A stretch of DNA of 64,000 nt from NCBI RefSeq assembly GCF_019449275.2, contig NZ_JAHZQZ020000006.1, positions 62,001-126,000 on the forward strand, written 5' to 3'. Below, piece after piece: positions 51,030 through 60,156 of the stretch. This stretch comes from Microbacterium sp. HD4P20 (GTDB lineage Bacteria > Actinomycetota > Actinomycetes > Actinomycetales > Microbacteriaceae). Under the pieces are notes generated by a model. It saw nothing but the letters and a program-made list of their open reading frames with translations. It was not told the DNA's origin and made no database searches. Each line of letters begins with the position of its first letter. Positions within the stretch are counted from its first letter, which is position 1. A program made the position numbers and the translations under genes.

Positions 51030-54000
51030 ATGTCGCTCCCGTCTTCTTCCCTCCGGTTCCTCGCCGTGGGCGCGGCCGTCGCTCTGCTCTGCGCCGGCCT
51101 GCCCGCCAGTGCCGCCGCCGCGGAGCCCGCCTCGCTCGCGCGGGCCGCGGCATCCGTCGACACCGACTACACCTCGTTCGTCAACCCGTTCGTCTCGACA
51201 GAGGACGACTTCGGCCAGGATCTCGTGGGCGCGGAGGCGCCGAACTCGCTCGTCAAGATCAACCCCATGACGGTCTCGGGTCGGTCGCATAGCGGCTACG
51301 ACTACGCCGAGGACCAGATCGCGGGCTTCACGCACACCAACCTCAACGGGGTCGGTGGCTCAGGTGCAGGCGGCGACCTGCTGGTCGTGCCGACGTACGA
51401 GAGCTACACCAGCCGCCCCGGCACCGGGACGTACGCGAAGAACTACAGCCACGACGCCGAGGACGCAGCGCCCGGATACTACGGAGTCGACCTCGCCGTC
51501 GCCGGCGGCGTGATCCGCGCGGAAGCGACGACGGATGTGCGCACCGGCCAGGACCGCTTCACGTTCCCGACAGCGGGAACGGCGTCGCTCGTTCTCGACC
51601 TGCGCAACAACTTCACCAGTCGTCGCGGTGCGACTCTCGACTACACGACGCTGCCGGACGGCCGCGTCGCGGTCTCGGGCGACTTCACCGGTCACTTCAA
51701 CGGGTACGACTACAAGATGCACTACTACGTCGAGTCCACCGCGGCCGTCAAGAGCACGCGGACGTGGGGCGGCAGCGGGGCGCTCACGGGTACCGCGCAC
51801 CAAGAGGGCACCGACATCGGCGCGGTCGTCGAGTTCGACGTCGCGGCCGGACAGCAGATCGGCCTGAAGGTCGCGGTGTCTCCGATCAGCGTCGAGCAGG
51901 CCAGGATCGACATGGCTGCGGAGATGGGCGACCGCTCGTTCGACCAGGTGCGTGCTGACACGAAGGCCGACTGGAACGCGATCCTCAGCCGTCTCGACGT
52001 GACGTCTTCGGAGACGAGTGACCCGACGGGTGATCTCAAGACGCTCTTCTACACGCACCTGTACCGCATGTTCGGCTCGCCCGTGAACGCGACCAGCACG
52101 AGCGGCACCTACCGGGGGCTCGACGGCCAGGTGCACACCGCCGACGGCTACACCCACTACGACGGGTGGGGCTTCTGGGACGACTTCCGCAAGTACGAGG
52201 TGCTCGCGATCGGCTACCCGGAGGTGTTCCACGACCAGGCGCAGTCCATCGTCGACCTCTACGCGACGTTCGCCTCGATCGGCCGCGGGTCACTCTCTAA
52301 CGTGACTCACTCCGTTCCCACCGTGCGCTTCGAGCGTGCGGCCGTGGTCGTCGCCGACGCCATCGCGAAGGGCGCGCAGCTGCGCGGGCTGTCGCAGGCG
52401 TGGCCGGCGCTGGTCTCGCAGTCCGCGGGTGGATACGGCAACGCCGACAACGTGACCCGCGGATACATCGCGAACGAGGTAGACGACACGCTCGGAACGG
52501 CCTACGACGACTGGGCCATGGCGACGATCGCCGACGAGCTCGGCAAGACGCAGGAGGCGAACGACTACCGCCTTCGCGCCGCGAACTGGACGAACATCTT
52601 CAAACCGAACGCCGTCACTCTCGCCGACGGCACCAAGACGGGCCTCATCTTCCCCAAGAACGCCGCCGGCGCATGGAACGACGCCGACCCCGAGCGGTTC
52701 GAAGCCGGCAACGTGTACCAGGGCACGCTGTGGCAGTACCACTGGTATGCGGCGAACGACATGGGCGGCCTCATCCAGAAGATGGGTGGCGAGGAGTCGA
52801 CGCTCAAGGCGCTCAGCTTCATGTTCGGTGAGCACGCACCCGACGACGGCCGGCGGATGCTGCACGCCAACGCGAACGAGATCGACCTGCAGGCACCGTA
52901 CCTCTTCAACTACGTGGGCTCGCCCTCGCGCACGCAGGAGTGGGTGCGCAGCATCTACACGAAGGAGACGTGGAACCGCTACATCGCGACCGGCGGCACC
53001 CACGAGTACCCGTCCGGCGGCGGGGAGTTCACTCCGCCGGTGAAGATGAAGGTGTATCAGAACAGCCCGCAGGGCTTCCTGCCGACGATGGACAACGACA
53101 CGGGAACGATGTCGTCGATGTTCGTCGCCGCGTCGCTGGGCCTGTTCCCCGTGCTCGCGGGATCGGACGAGTACCAGATCGGAACGCCGTTCTTCGAGAA
53201 CGTGCGCATCAGCTACGAGTCCGGTCGCGCGTTCGACATCTCGGCGGAGGGCGTTTCGCCCGACGACTACTTCATCCAGTCGGCGAAGCTCAACGGCCAG
53301 GACTTCGACCGCACGTGGATCACCTACGACCAGCTCACCGCGGGTGGGGGACTGGCGTTCCGCATGGGCGACGAGGCATCCGAGTGGGCAGCCGACTCGA
53401 TCGCATCGTCGTCGCTGAGTGACGAGCTGCCGAGCTCGCGCTACGACCCGATCAGCGCGATCTCGGTGTCGTCCCGTCTGTTCACCGAGGCCGCGACGGG
53501 CGACGGATCGATCGGCAACAGCATCGACCTCAACATCGCCAACGGCACGTTCGCCGGCACGGACGGCGCCGACCTGTCGGCATCCATCACCGCTGAGAAC
53601 GTCCCCGCGGGGCTGGCTCTGAAGGCCGAACGCAGCGGGTCGCGCACGGTGAAGCTGTCGCTCATCGGCACGGCCGACGCGTCCGCCCCGATGGACAGCA
53701 TCGACGACCTCGTGCTGAAGATCGCCGACGGAGCGTTCTCGCGGCAGCCGTCGAACGGTACGCGCGAGTTCACGCTCAAGGTCGCCTTCGAGGGCGCAAC
53801 GCTCTCGATCGACACACCTCGAATGAAGGCTGCTGCCGACGGTGCGGTGGATACGACCGCGAAGCTGACGCTGAGCGGCGCCGAGTTCGCGGGAGCTGCC
53901 GGGCGCGACCTCGTCGCCGACGGCGCACTCGCGATCACGGGTCTTCCCGGCGGCGTGACCGCCTCTGTGGTGCTGAGCGGTGCCGACGCGGCGACGCTCC

Positions 54001-55961
54001 GGCTCACGGGGTCACTCGGCGAGTCGCAGCGCGCATCATTCGCGCTGGACTTCTCCGACGCGGCCTTCGCAGGGACGCCGGCGACGAGCGTGCGCGGGGA
54101 CGGGGTGTCGGGGCTGGGAACTCTCGTGCTCGAGCGCGACCAGCAGTGGCGCGAGAAGCTCACGGCGCTCGTCGCCGAGGCTGAGCTGGTGGTTCGCGGT
54201 GCGTATTCGGCAACGTCGTTCGCAGCGTTCGACAGTGCACGCACGGCCGCTCGCGAAGCACTCGCCAGCACCACGGCGAGCGACGACGACCTGCAGTCGG
54301 CACTCGTCGGCCTCACTCGGGCGATCGAGGGGCTGCGCATCGTCGAGACGGCCTATCGCGTCTTCCAGGCGGAGAACTTCGAAGCATCCTCTGGCGGGCG
54401 TCTCGGTACGGAGTCGGGCAACGACTCCAGCGGTGTACCGTTCGGAGCCGTCAATGGTGTGCAGGTCGGCTCCTGGATCGCGTACGACGGCGTGGACTTC
54501 GCGGGGGTCGAGCCGCTGCGCGTCAAGATGCGCTACTCCAACCATCCCAGCGACAGCGCGACCGACGAGTTCATCGAGGTGCGCGTCGGAGCAGCAGACG
54601 GCCCTGTCGCAGCCAAGGTGGACGTTCCCCCCACGGCAGCCTGGAGCGACTTCACCACGGTGGAAGCCAAGATCGATGACCCGAGCGTGCTGGCGGGGGC
54701 GAACCGCCTCTACGTGGTCTTCGGAGGCACGCCCGATCCCGCCCAGCCGAACTCGTGGATCGTGAACTTCGACTGGTTCCAGTTCCTCAAGACCGCGGAG
54801 GATGCTGCGGAGTCCGTCGAACCCGTGCGGGTCGAGGCCGAGACCTACGACGCCGACAACGGCAACGGCATCAAGAAGGAGGGCGGTGACCCGCCCGCGG
54901 GCAACGTCGGGGGCACCTGGGACGGAGGCCAGCTCACCTACACCGCGCGCGACTTCGGAACCGAGCCGCTGACGCACGTCACGGTGAACGCGTCGACACG
55001 CGACGAGCGGGTCGGTGACAACAGCCGGCTCGAGTTCTACCTCGACGAGGTGAGCGAGACGACGAAGGTCGGAACCGTGCAGGTGCCCAAGACCGGTGGG
55101 TGGAGCAACTACGTCTCGACGACCGCGAAGCTCGACACCGCGGTCTCGGGCACGCATACGCTGCTGGTCGTGATGCGCACAGACGCCGTCGCAGGCCAGG
55201 AGTTCAACTACGTCGCCAACCTGCAGTGGTTCGAGTTCGGCGGGGCGCCACAGGAGAGTCCCGAGGTCGATCTCGCGGCCCTCACGGCTGCCATCGCCGA
55301 GAGCGAGGCGCTCACGGTGCACGAGGATCGGTACATCGCGATCGACTTCGCCGTGTTCCGCGCCGCGCTCGAGGAGGCCAAGCGGGTCGCCGCGACCGCC
55401 GATGTCACCCAGGATGCGGCGGATGAGGCGCAGCGCGTTCTCGCACTCGCGTCCGCGCAGCTCGAGTACGCGGTGGTGAGGCAGCTGCCGGCTCTCATCG
55501 CGCGGGCCGAGGCCGTCGATCCGTCCGCTCATGCGCCCGAGCGCATCGCGGCACTGAACGAGGCGCTCGCCGTCGCGCGTGCCGTGCCCGCCGATGCGCC
55601 CTACGAGCAGACCGCCTCAGCAGTGGAGGGGCTCACTGCAGCGCTGGACGCTCTGAGCGAACCGGACCCCGTCGCCGATCTGGATGTCTCGGTGTCGGCT
55701 TCGACGCGGGTACTGGCGGGCAAGCAGTACGTCTCGGTCACGGTGACCAACAGCGAGGACGCGCCGGTGGATGCTGTGGTCACGACGCCGTACGGCGCGA
55801 AGACGTTCACCGCGGTCGCACCGGGCAAGTCGGCGGCCGTGTCGATCAACTCGCGACTGGGGTCCATTCCTGCCGGTGAGGTGAGCGTCGAGGTGACCGG
55901 CCAGGTGGGCGACGAGACCGTCACCGTCACGAAGACCGCCTCGTATCCGGCTGCTGGCTGA
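51030..55961 (+). CDS. secreted multidomain GH92 alpha-mannosidase
   Basis: A 1643-residue exported enzyme. Signal peptide ends near AAAAEP (about 31). The GH92 region (about 45-810) shows FVNPFVSTEDDFGQ, HTNLNGVGGSG, YDGWGFWDDFRKYEVL and NEVDDTLGTAYDDWAMA, all family patterns; GH92 enzymes are calcium-dependent exo-alpha-mannosidases. Two beta repeats (about 830-1030), a FIVAR-like helical segment (about 1040-1105), a CBM6-like domain (1108-1252), a second CBM-like domain (1264-1405), a second FIVAR-like segment (1412-1545) and the 95-residue C-terminal module follow. The start ATG 51030 lies 12 bases after GGAG. Target is probably mannan or mannosylated glycan. Confidence 0.92.
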   Translation: MSLPSSSLRFLAVGAAVALLCAGLPASAAAAEPASLARAAASVDTDYTSFVNPFVSTEDDFGQDLVGAEAPNSLVKINPMTVSGRSHSGYDYAEDQIAGFTHTNLNGVGGSGAGGDLLVVPTYESYTSRPGTGTYAKNYSHDAEDAAPGYYGVDLAVAGGVIRAEATTDVRTGQDRFTFPTAGTASLVLDLRNNFTSRRGATLDYTTLPDGRVAVSGDFTGHFNGYDYKMHYYVESTAAVKSTRTWGGSGALTGTAHQEGTDIGAVVEFDVAAGQQIGLKVAVSPISVEQARIDMAAEMGDRSFDQVRADTKADWNAILSRLDVTSSETSDPTGDLKTLFYTHLYRMFGSPVNATSTSGTYRGLDGQVHTADGYTHYDGWGFWDDFRKYEVLAIGYPEVFHDQAQSIVDLYATFASIGRGSLSNVTHSVPTVRFERAAVVVADAIAKGAQLRGLSQAWPALVSQSAGGYGNADNVTRGYIANEVDDTLGTAYDDWAMATIADELGKTQEANDYRLRAANWTNIFKPNAVTLADGTKTGLIFPKNAAGAWNDADPERFEAGNVYQGTLWQYHWYAANDMGGLIQKMGGEESTLKALSFMFGEHAPDDGRRMLHANANEIDLQAPYLFNYVGSPSRTQEWVRSIYTKETWNRYIATGGTHEYPSGGGEFTPPVKMKVYQNSPQGFLPTMDNDTGTMSSMFVAASLGLFPVLAGSDEYQIGTPFFENVRISYESGRAFDISAEGVSPDDYFIQSAKLNGQDFDRTWITYDQLTAGGGLAFRMGDEASEWAADSIASSSLSDELPSSRYDPISAISVSSRLFTEAATGDGSIGNSIDLNIANGTFAGTDGADLSASITAENVPAGLALKAERSGSRTVKLSLIGTADASAPMDSIDDLVLKIADGAFSRQPSNGTREFTLKVAFEGATLSIDTPRMKAAADGAVDTTAKLTLSGAEFAGAAGRDLVADGALAITGLPGGVTASVVLSGADAATLRLTGSLGESQRASFALDFSDAAFAGTPATSVRGDGVSGLGTLVLERDQQWREKLTALVAEAELVVRGAYSATSFAAFDSARTAAREALASTTASDDDLQSALVGLTRAIEGLRIVETAYRVFQAENFEASSGGRLGTESGNDSSGVPFGAVNGVQVGSWIAYDGVDFAGVEPLRVKMRYSNHPSDSATDEFIEVRVGAADGPVAAKVDVPPTAAWSDFTTVEAKIDDPSVLAGANRLYVVFGGTPDPAQPNSWIVNFDWFQFLKTAEDAAESVEPVRVEAETYDADNGNGIKKEGGDPPAGNVGGTWDGGQLTYTARDFGTEPLTHVTVNASTRDERVGDNSRLEFYLDEVSETTKVGTVQVPKTGGWSNYVSTTAKLDTAVSGTHTLLVVMRTDAVAGQEFNYVANLQWFEFGGAPQESPEVDLAALTAAIAESEALTVHEDRYIAIDFAVFRAALEEAKRVAATADVTQDAADEAQRVLALASAQLEYAVVRQLPALIARAEAVDPSAHAPERIAALNEALAVARAVPADAPYEQTASAVEGLTAALDALSEPDPVADLDVSVSASTRVLAGKQYVSVTVTNSEDAPVDAVVTTPYGAKTFTAVAPGKSAAVSINSRLGSIPAGEVSVEVTGQVGDETVTVTKTASYPAAG
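55674..55961 (+). repeat. C-terminal 288-bp module, copy 2
   Basis: Direct repeat of 49963-50250 at the 3' end of the GH92 gene, same length, encoding ADLDVSVSA to SYPAAG. See the findings for the gene-conversion argument. Confidence 0.9.
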
Positions 55962-55976
55962 GCGCTGCCACGGACA

Positions 55977-56002
55977 GGCCCCGCCGCTCGCGCGGCGGGG
56001 CC
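55977..56002. terminator. bidirectional terminator between GH92 and serine hydrolase
   Basis: GGCCCCGCCGC (55977-55987) pairs with GCGGCGGGGCC (55992-56002) across a TCGC loop, filling the gap between convergent stops at 55961 and 56003. Confidence 0.75.
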
Positions 56003-57775
56003 TCAGCTCCGGCTTTCGACCCAGTTCTCGGGCTGGAACTCAGCGGCGTCGGCGCGACGGCTGTCGTCGAAGATCAGGCCTTGGTCGCCGGCGACCGTCA
56101 CCGCGTCGACGTACACGCCGCGGCCGTGCGCCTCCGAGCCGGTGGTGTAGGTCCACCGGATGTGAGTCGTCGACGGGTTGAGCTGCGCCGTAGCCTGCAA
56201 CCACTGTCTGCCTTCGAATCCGGTGAACGTGCCGTCGGTCTGCCAGCGATCGCGGCCTGCCCGCAGCGACAGCGGAACCAGCTGCCAGGTCGCACCTCCG
56301 TCGGAGGATGCGTGGACGGCTCCGCCGTCGGTGTCGGACGTGTCGTACCAGAGGTCGAAGGAAAGATCCGCGCCGTCGGTGGAAACTGTGACGGGAACGG
56401 TGAGCGTCGCGGTCGTGTCGTCCACCGGCCCGGCGAACCACGCGGTGCGACCGCGCGTGGGGCGAACTGGAGGCACCATGGCGAGGTCGGTGGCGACAGC
56501 CGCACGCGGCGGATTGTCAGCGCCCCAACTGCGGCTCGGGTGCACGCGGTTGGTGAGCAGGATCATGAACGAGTGTGCGAGCGGGTCGATCACGACCGAT
56601 GTTCCGGCGAACCCCGTGTGTCCGGCCGTCACCGGTGAGCTGAGCGCGCCCATGTAGCGACGTTGATCGAGCTCGAAGCCCAGCCCGTGCGCATGGCCGG
56701 GGAAAGCCTGGTTGTAGTCGGTGAAAAGGGTGCGCACCGACTGCTCCTCGAGGATCCGAGTCCCCTTGTACTGCCCCCCATTCAGCAGGGTCTGCGCCAG
56801 TACGGCAACGTCGTTCGCCGTGGAGAAGACGCCGGCGTGCCCCGAAACCCCGCCGACGCAGTAGGCGTTCTCGTCGTGCACACTGCCCCACACGATGCCC
56901 CGGCCCGTCCACGGCTGGTATTCCTCGGCCGCGATGCGGGGCTTGAGCGAGGAGGGAGGGTTGTACATCGTGTCTGACATCCGCAGCGGTTCAGTGATCT
57001 TCCGGGCGATCACCCGATCGAGCGACCGCCCGGTGACGGACTCGATGACTTTGCCCAGCGTCATCATGTTCATGTCGGAGTACAGGAACGCCTGGTTCGG
57101 CGGTGTCGCCGGCTCCACCGCGTAGACGGCCGCCCACTGCTGCTCGCGAGTCGGGTACTCGCACAGCCTCGGCTTCGGATCGGGGGGAAGCCCAGAGGTG
57201 TGGGTGAGCAGATTGAGCATGGTGATGTCGGACTTGCCGTTGGCTGCGAACTCCGGGATGTAGCGCGTGACGGGCGCATCGAGCGCGATCCGGCCCTCTT
57301 CGATGAGCTGCACCGCGGCGATCGACGTGAACAGCTTCGTCATCGAGGCCAGATCGAAGATGGTGTTCCGCTGCATCGGAATCCACTGGTCTGGCGGAAT
57401 GTCGGTGGGCGTGTCATTGAGGTAGCGCAGTGCATAGCCGACCGCGTCATGCGCAAGGATGACGCCGTCGTGGACGGCCAGCGCCACGGCACCGGGATAC
57501 ACCGGTTCCGACGGCGACGGCCGCAGGAACCGTGTGATGTCCTGTTGGATCTGGTCGATGTACCGGGCAGCGGGAATGACCTGCCGCGCGCTGGAATAGC
57601 GCAAGCTAAGGCCTGGCTCCGCGAAGCTGATGTCGGCGCTGGTCACGCTGGGCGCATCGGCGAGCGCTGGCGGTCCGAGCTGCTGGGCGCTGACCGTCAG
57701 GCCGACGGCGGCAACAGCGCTCGTGACGCCGCGCAGCAATCGCTTGAAACCGAAACCCACACTCGGATCAACCAT
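56003..57775 (-). CDS. secreted beta-lactamase-family serine hydrolase
   Basis: A 590-residue protein. An N-terminal hydrophobic export signal precedes about residue 40. The class C beta-lactamase/DD-peptidase domain (about 65-440) has S144-M-T-K147, LYSDMN as the YxN-type motif and TAGHTGFAGT near the third motif. A C-terminal beta-sandwich of about 140 residues follows, with DDTTATLTVPVTVS and a final DDSRRADAAEFQPENW. I chose ATG 57775 after GGGGGTTGAG; ATG 57841 is possible. The substrate is unknown, perhaps wall or glycan esters. Confidence 0.82.
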   Translation of the reverse strand: MVDPSVGFGFKRLLRGVTSAVAAVGLTVSAQQLGPPALADAPSVTSADISFAEPGLSLRYSSARQVIPAARYIDQIQQDITRFLRPSPSEPVYPGAVALAVHDGVILAHDAVGYALRYLNDTPTDIPPDQWIPMQRNTIFDLASMTKLFTSIAAVQLIEEGRIALDAPVTRYIPEFAANGKSDITMLNLLTHTSGLPPDPKPRLCEYPTREQQWAAVYAVEPATPPNQAFLYSDMNMMTLGKVIESVTGRSLDRVIARKITEPLRMSDTMYNPPSSLKPRIAAEEYQPWTGRGIVWGSVHDENAYCVGGVSGHAGVFSTANDVAVLAQTLLNGGQYKGTRILEEQSVRTLFTDYNQAFPGHAHGLGFELDQRRYMGALSSPVTAGHTGFAGTSVVIDPLAHSFMILLTNRVHPSRSWGADNPPRAAVATDLAMVPPVRPTRGRTAWFAGPVDDTTATLTVPVTVSTDGADLSFDLWYDTSDTDGGAVHASSDGGATWQLVPLSLRAGRDRWQTDGTFTGFEGRQWLQATAQLNPSTTHIRWTYTTGSEAHGRGVYVDAVTVAGDQGLIFDDSRRADAAEFQPENWVESRS

Positions 57776-57906
57776 CTCAACCCCCAGAGTCACCTGAATC
57801 GGTTGCCGTTGGTGGCTGGAGTCCCCACTCGAGCGCGCCAATCCGTTCGGCTCCTGGAAGGCGGTTGTTCTGCGAAATCAGTCCCCGGTGTGCCCTGCAC
57901 GAAATG

Positions 57907-57931
57907 TATCGGCTGCCGGATTCAGCCGATA
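57907..57931. promoter_or_regulatory. 9-bp inverted repeat in the intergenic region
   Basis: TATCGGCTG (57907-57915) pairs with CAGCCGATA (57923-57931) across 7 bases. It lies between the start of the serine hydrolase and the stop of acetolactate decarboxylase, so it may be an operator for the first or a terminator for the second. Confidence 0.4.
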
Positions 57932-57983
57932 GCCCCATCCGTGCACGGGGGCAGAGGTGCTCGCTACTCGACGGGCGGGGAAT

Positions 57984-58025
57984 GGCCGGGGCGCTTCGTC
58001 TCGCTTCGCTCGTTCAAGGACGGCC
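57984..58025. repeat. short intergenic repeat (CTTCGTCTCGCTTCGCTCG family), copy 1
   Basis: GGCCGGGGCGCTTCGTCTC, then GCTTCGCTCGTTCAAGGACGGCC. Related copies at 59031-59070 and 62088-62192. Its right end encodes the last codons and stop of the acetolactate decarboxylase gene. Confidence 0.7.
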
Positions 58026-58745
58026 CCCCTCCACTGCCACGATGCGGTGGTCCTCGTCATGTGTCAGCTCGGTCCGGAGAAAGTGCTCGTCCGTGGGCAG
58101 GCGCAGGTTGAAGCGGGAATGCGCCGCGAACTTCATATGGCCCTTGGCGATATTCACATCGAGAACGTGGCCACCGATGCTGCGGTCTTCCGAGATGAAG
58201 TGCATGTGCACGCCCGCGACGCTGATGCCCTGATAGATGCGCGGTGTCCAGAACCCCACGAGCGTGCCGCGGGTATCGGTCACCACTGTTTCGATCTGAC
58301 CGCTCGTGACCTCAGCCAGCGGCTGAAACGGGCGCTCCTGACGCGGCGTCACGCGGATGCGAACGGCGGCGAACACTCCATCGACGCGGACCGCGTGAAA
58401 GAGGTTCGGACTCGCGAGACCCTTCTCGATGCCGTCAGTGAACGCAGCCAGATCGGCGCGGGCGATGGGCTGCGCCGACACCGCCGGAAGCTGGCATGCC
58501 ACGACGAACGGGAGGACCTGATCGTCGACCATCCGACCCGGGCGGTCGTCCACCGTGCACTCGAACACATCGCCGTCGAGGATGACCACCTCGCCGCCGA
58601 GGTGCTCGCAGCATCCGATGCCGAAATCACCGAGTTTTCGCACGTCGGCAACCGCTAGACCCGACTCGTACGCCCCCGCAAGCAGCGCATCGAGCACGGC
58701 GAATTGCGTCACTGGCGAATCGGAGACAGATTGGTCACTGGTCAC
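58014..58745 (-). CDS. budA: alpha-acetolactate decarboxylase
   Basis: A 243-residue alpha-acetolactate decarboxylase, converting 2-acetolactate to acetoin. HMHFISEDRSIGGHVLD carries the three zinc ligands H180, H182 and H193; E52 in LGGEVVILDG matches the conserved acid, although GCCEHLGGE deviates from the usual GTFNxLDGE. The start is taken as GTG 58745. No acetolactate synthase gene is adjacent. The last codons (GGRP-stop) fall within an intergenic repeat. Confidence 0.9.
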   Translation of the reverse strand: MTSDQSVSDSPVTQFAVLDALLAGAYESGLAVADVRKLGDFGIGCCEHLGGEVVILDGDVFECTVDDRPGRMVDDQVLPFVVACQLPAVSAQPIARADLAAFTDGIEKGLASPNLFHAVRVDGVFAAVRIRVTPRQERPFQPLAEVTSGQIETVVTDTRGTLVGFWTPRIYQGISVAGVHMHFISEDRSIGGHVLDVNIAKGHMKFAAHSRFNLRLPTDEHFLRTELTHDEDHRIVAVEGGRP

Positions 58746-58848
58746 GTGCCGAGGCTATCCCGCGTTGTGAGGACGAAGCGACGCGCCCGGCGCGCTGCTC
58801 AACGCACTGAGCACGAAGCCCAGCGGGATCTCAGCCCTGCAGGATTCG

Positions 58849-58921
58849 ACGCGACGGCGGGAGTCGAACCCGCAACGCACTCGGGTATGAGCCGATGCCC
58901 GGGACCGCCCGGATCGCCGCG
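58849..58921 (-). tRNA. tRNA-like sequence, anticodon CAT, possibly degenerate
   Basis: On the minus strand 73 bases fold as a cloverleaf. Acceptor CGCGGCG/CGTCGCG pairs with one G-T. The D arm CCGG-GCGGTC-CCGG has GG in the loop. The anticodon arm ATCGG-CTCATAC-CCGAG has four pairs and one mismatch. The T arm GCGGG-TTCGACT-CCCGC is perfect with a canonical loop. Against a normal tRNA: base 8 is A not T, two bases lie between D and anticodon stems, and no CCA is encoded. It may be a decayed Met/Ile tRNA or a mobile-element tRNA. Confidence 0.4.
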
Positions 58922-59030
58922 ATGACCCCCACGCTAACGTGAGCCGGCGTCGGTGGGGAAGGGTGTGAAGGATGGTTTCGCCGTGCGTCGGGATGTGACG
59001 GATGCCGGCGGGGAAGGTTGCTCGGAGGCT

Positions 59031-59070
59031 CGGGGCGTTTCGTCTCGCTTCGCTCGCTCAACGAGCGAAA
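59031..59070. repeat. short intergenic repeat, copy 2
   Basis: CGGGGCGTTTCGTCTCGC, then TTCGCTCGCTCAACGAGCGA, 12 bases downstream of the WYL regulator stop. The same family as 57984-58025. CGCTCG and CGAGCG arms near its right end can pair. Confidence 0.7.
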
Positions 59071-59081
59071 GGGCGGGCGGC

Positions 59082-60095
59082 TCAACGGCCGGGGGCGGGA
59101 CGGGCTGATTCCGGACGCGTCGGCGGAGTGGGAGCGTCCAGCGCCCGCAGCATCCGCTCGAGCGTCTCTCGCAGCTCGTCGCGAGCGGGTGACTGGAGGT
59201 TGGTCGTGTACTCGACGCCGGCGGGGATCCAGGTCAGCCCGTACATCGTCTCGCGAAAGTCGCCGCCACCCACCGGCCACCGCGTGCGGCCCTCGTCCTC
59301 GGCCGTCGCGCCCTGCCCCCACTGGCCGAACACCGCCCGCATCGACGCCAGGTCGAGCTCCATGACGGCATCCGCTTCCACCGCCTGACGCACCCATGAC
59401 CGCGCGACGAAGATGAACTCCTCGATCTCTTCGGGTGTGAGCGGCTTCGGGGTGAACAGCACGCGCGTGTGCTCCACGTCGGCGAGGCGGTCGACGCGGA
59501 AGGTGCGCCAGTCCTCTTTGTCGAGGTCCCAGCACAGCAGGTACCAGTGCCGGTCGGCCGGCGCGAGCGCGTGCGGCTCGACCCTGCGTCGGGTCACCTC
59601 GCCCGAGGCCGCGGTATACACGAATCGCACACGCTCGTGGTCGCGGCTGGCCAGGGCCAGCTCGCCGAGCACCTCGCTCGACACCGGGGCCCCGGCGTTG
59701 AGCCCCGACGGCTGCACCGTCTCGGCGAGGGCGTTGACCCGGCGCCGCAGAGGAGCGGGCAGCACCTGCTCGAGCTTCGCGAGCGCGGTGATCGTGGTCT
59801 CGGGTCCGCTGACGAGGCGCTGGGATGCCGCGACCCGCAGCCCGATCGCCATCGCCACGGCCTCTTCGTCGGTGAGCAGCAGCGGCGGCACGGCACTGCC
59901 CGCCTCGAGCCGGTAGCCGCCGGCGGCACCAGGGGAGGACTCGATGCGGTAGCCCAGGTCGCGCAGACGCTCGACGTCGCGGCGCACCGTGCGCTCGGTC
60001 ACGCCGAGCCGGCCGGCCAGCTCGGAACCGGGCCAGTGCCGATGGGTCTGCAGCAGGTTGAGCAGCGAGAGCGCTCGGGTCGTCGTATCGGACAT
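59082..60095 (-). CDS. WYL-domain transcriptional regulator
   Basis: A 337-residue DeoR-type/WYL regulator. The winged helix occupies about 1-60 (ELAGRLGVTERTVRRDVERLRDLGY), and the WYL ligand domain lies at about 140-300 (RHWYLLCWDLDKEDWRTFRVDRL). It diverges from a DrrAB-type exporter over an 8-bp dyad, so it probably regulates that exporter. The ligand is unknown. Confidence 0.9.
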   Translation of the reverse strand: MSDTTTRALSLLNLLQTHRHWPGSELAGRLGVTERTVRRDVERLRDLGYRIESSPGAAGGYRLEAGSAVPPLLLTDEEAVAMAIGLRVAASQRLVSGPETTITALAKLEQVLPAPLRRRVNALAETVQPSGLNAGAPVSSEVLGELALASRDHERVRFVYTAASGEVTRRRVEPHALAPADRHWYLLCWDLDKEDWRTFRVDRLADVEHTRVLFTPKPLTPEEIEEFIFVARSWVRQAVEADAVMELDLASMRAVFGQWGQGATAEDEGRTRWPVGGGDFRETMYGLTWIPAGVEYTTNLQSPARDELRETLERMLRALDAPTPPTRPESARPAPGR

Positions 60096-60114
60096 GGTTC
60101 AAGATTGCCTCACC

Positions 60115-60137
60115 ATGCGGACCGGATGTGTCCGCAT
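60115..60137. promoter_or_regulatory. inverted repeat between WYL regulator and exporter
   Basis: ATGCGGAC (60115-60122) and GTCCGCAT (60130-60137) are perfect 8-bp arms with a 7-base spacer. TAGCTT at 60145-60150 lies exactly 6 bases before the exporter ATG, the layout of a leaderless promoter, with the dyad just upstream. Probably the WYL operator. Confidence 0.55.
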
Positions 60138-60156
60138 TGGTTCCTAGCTTGGATTC

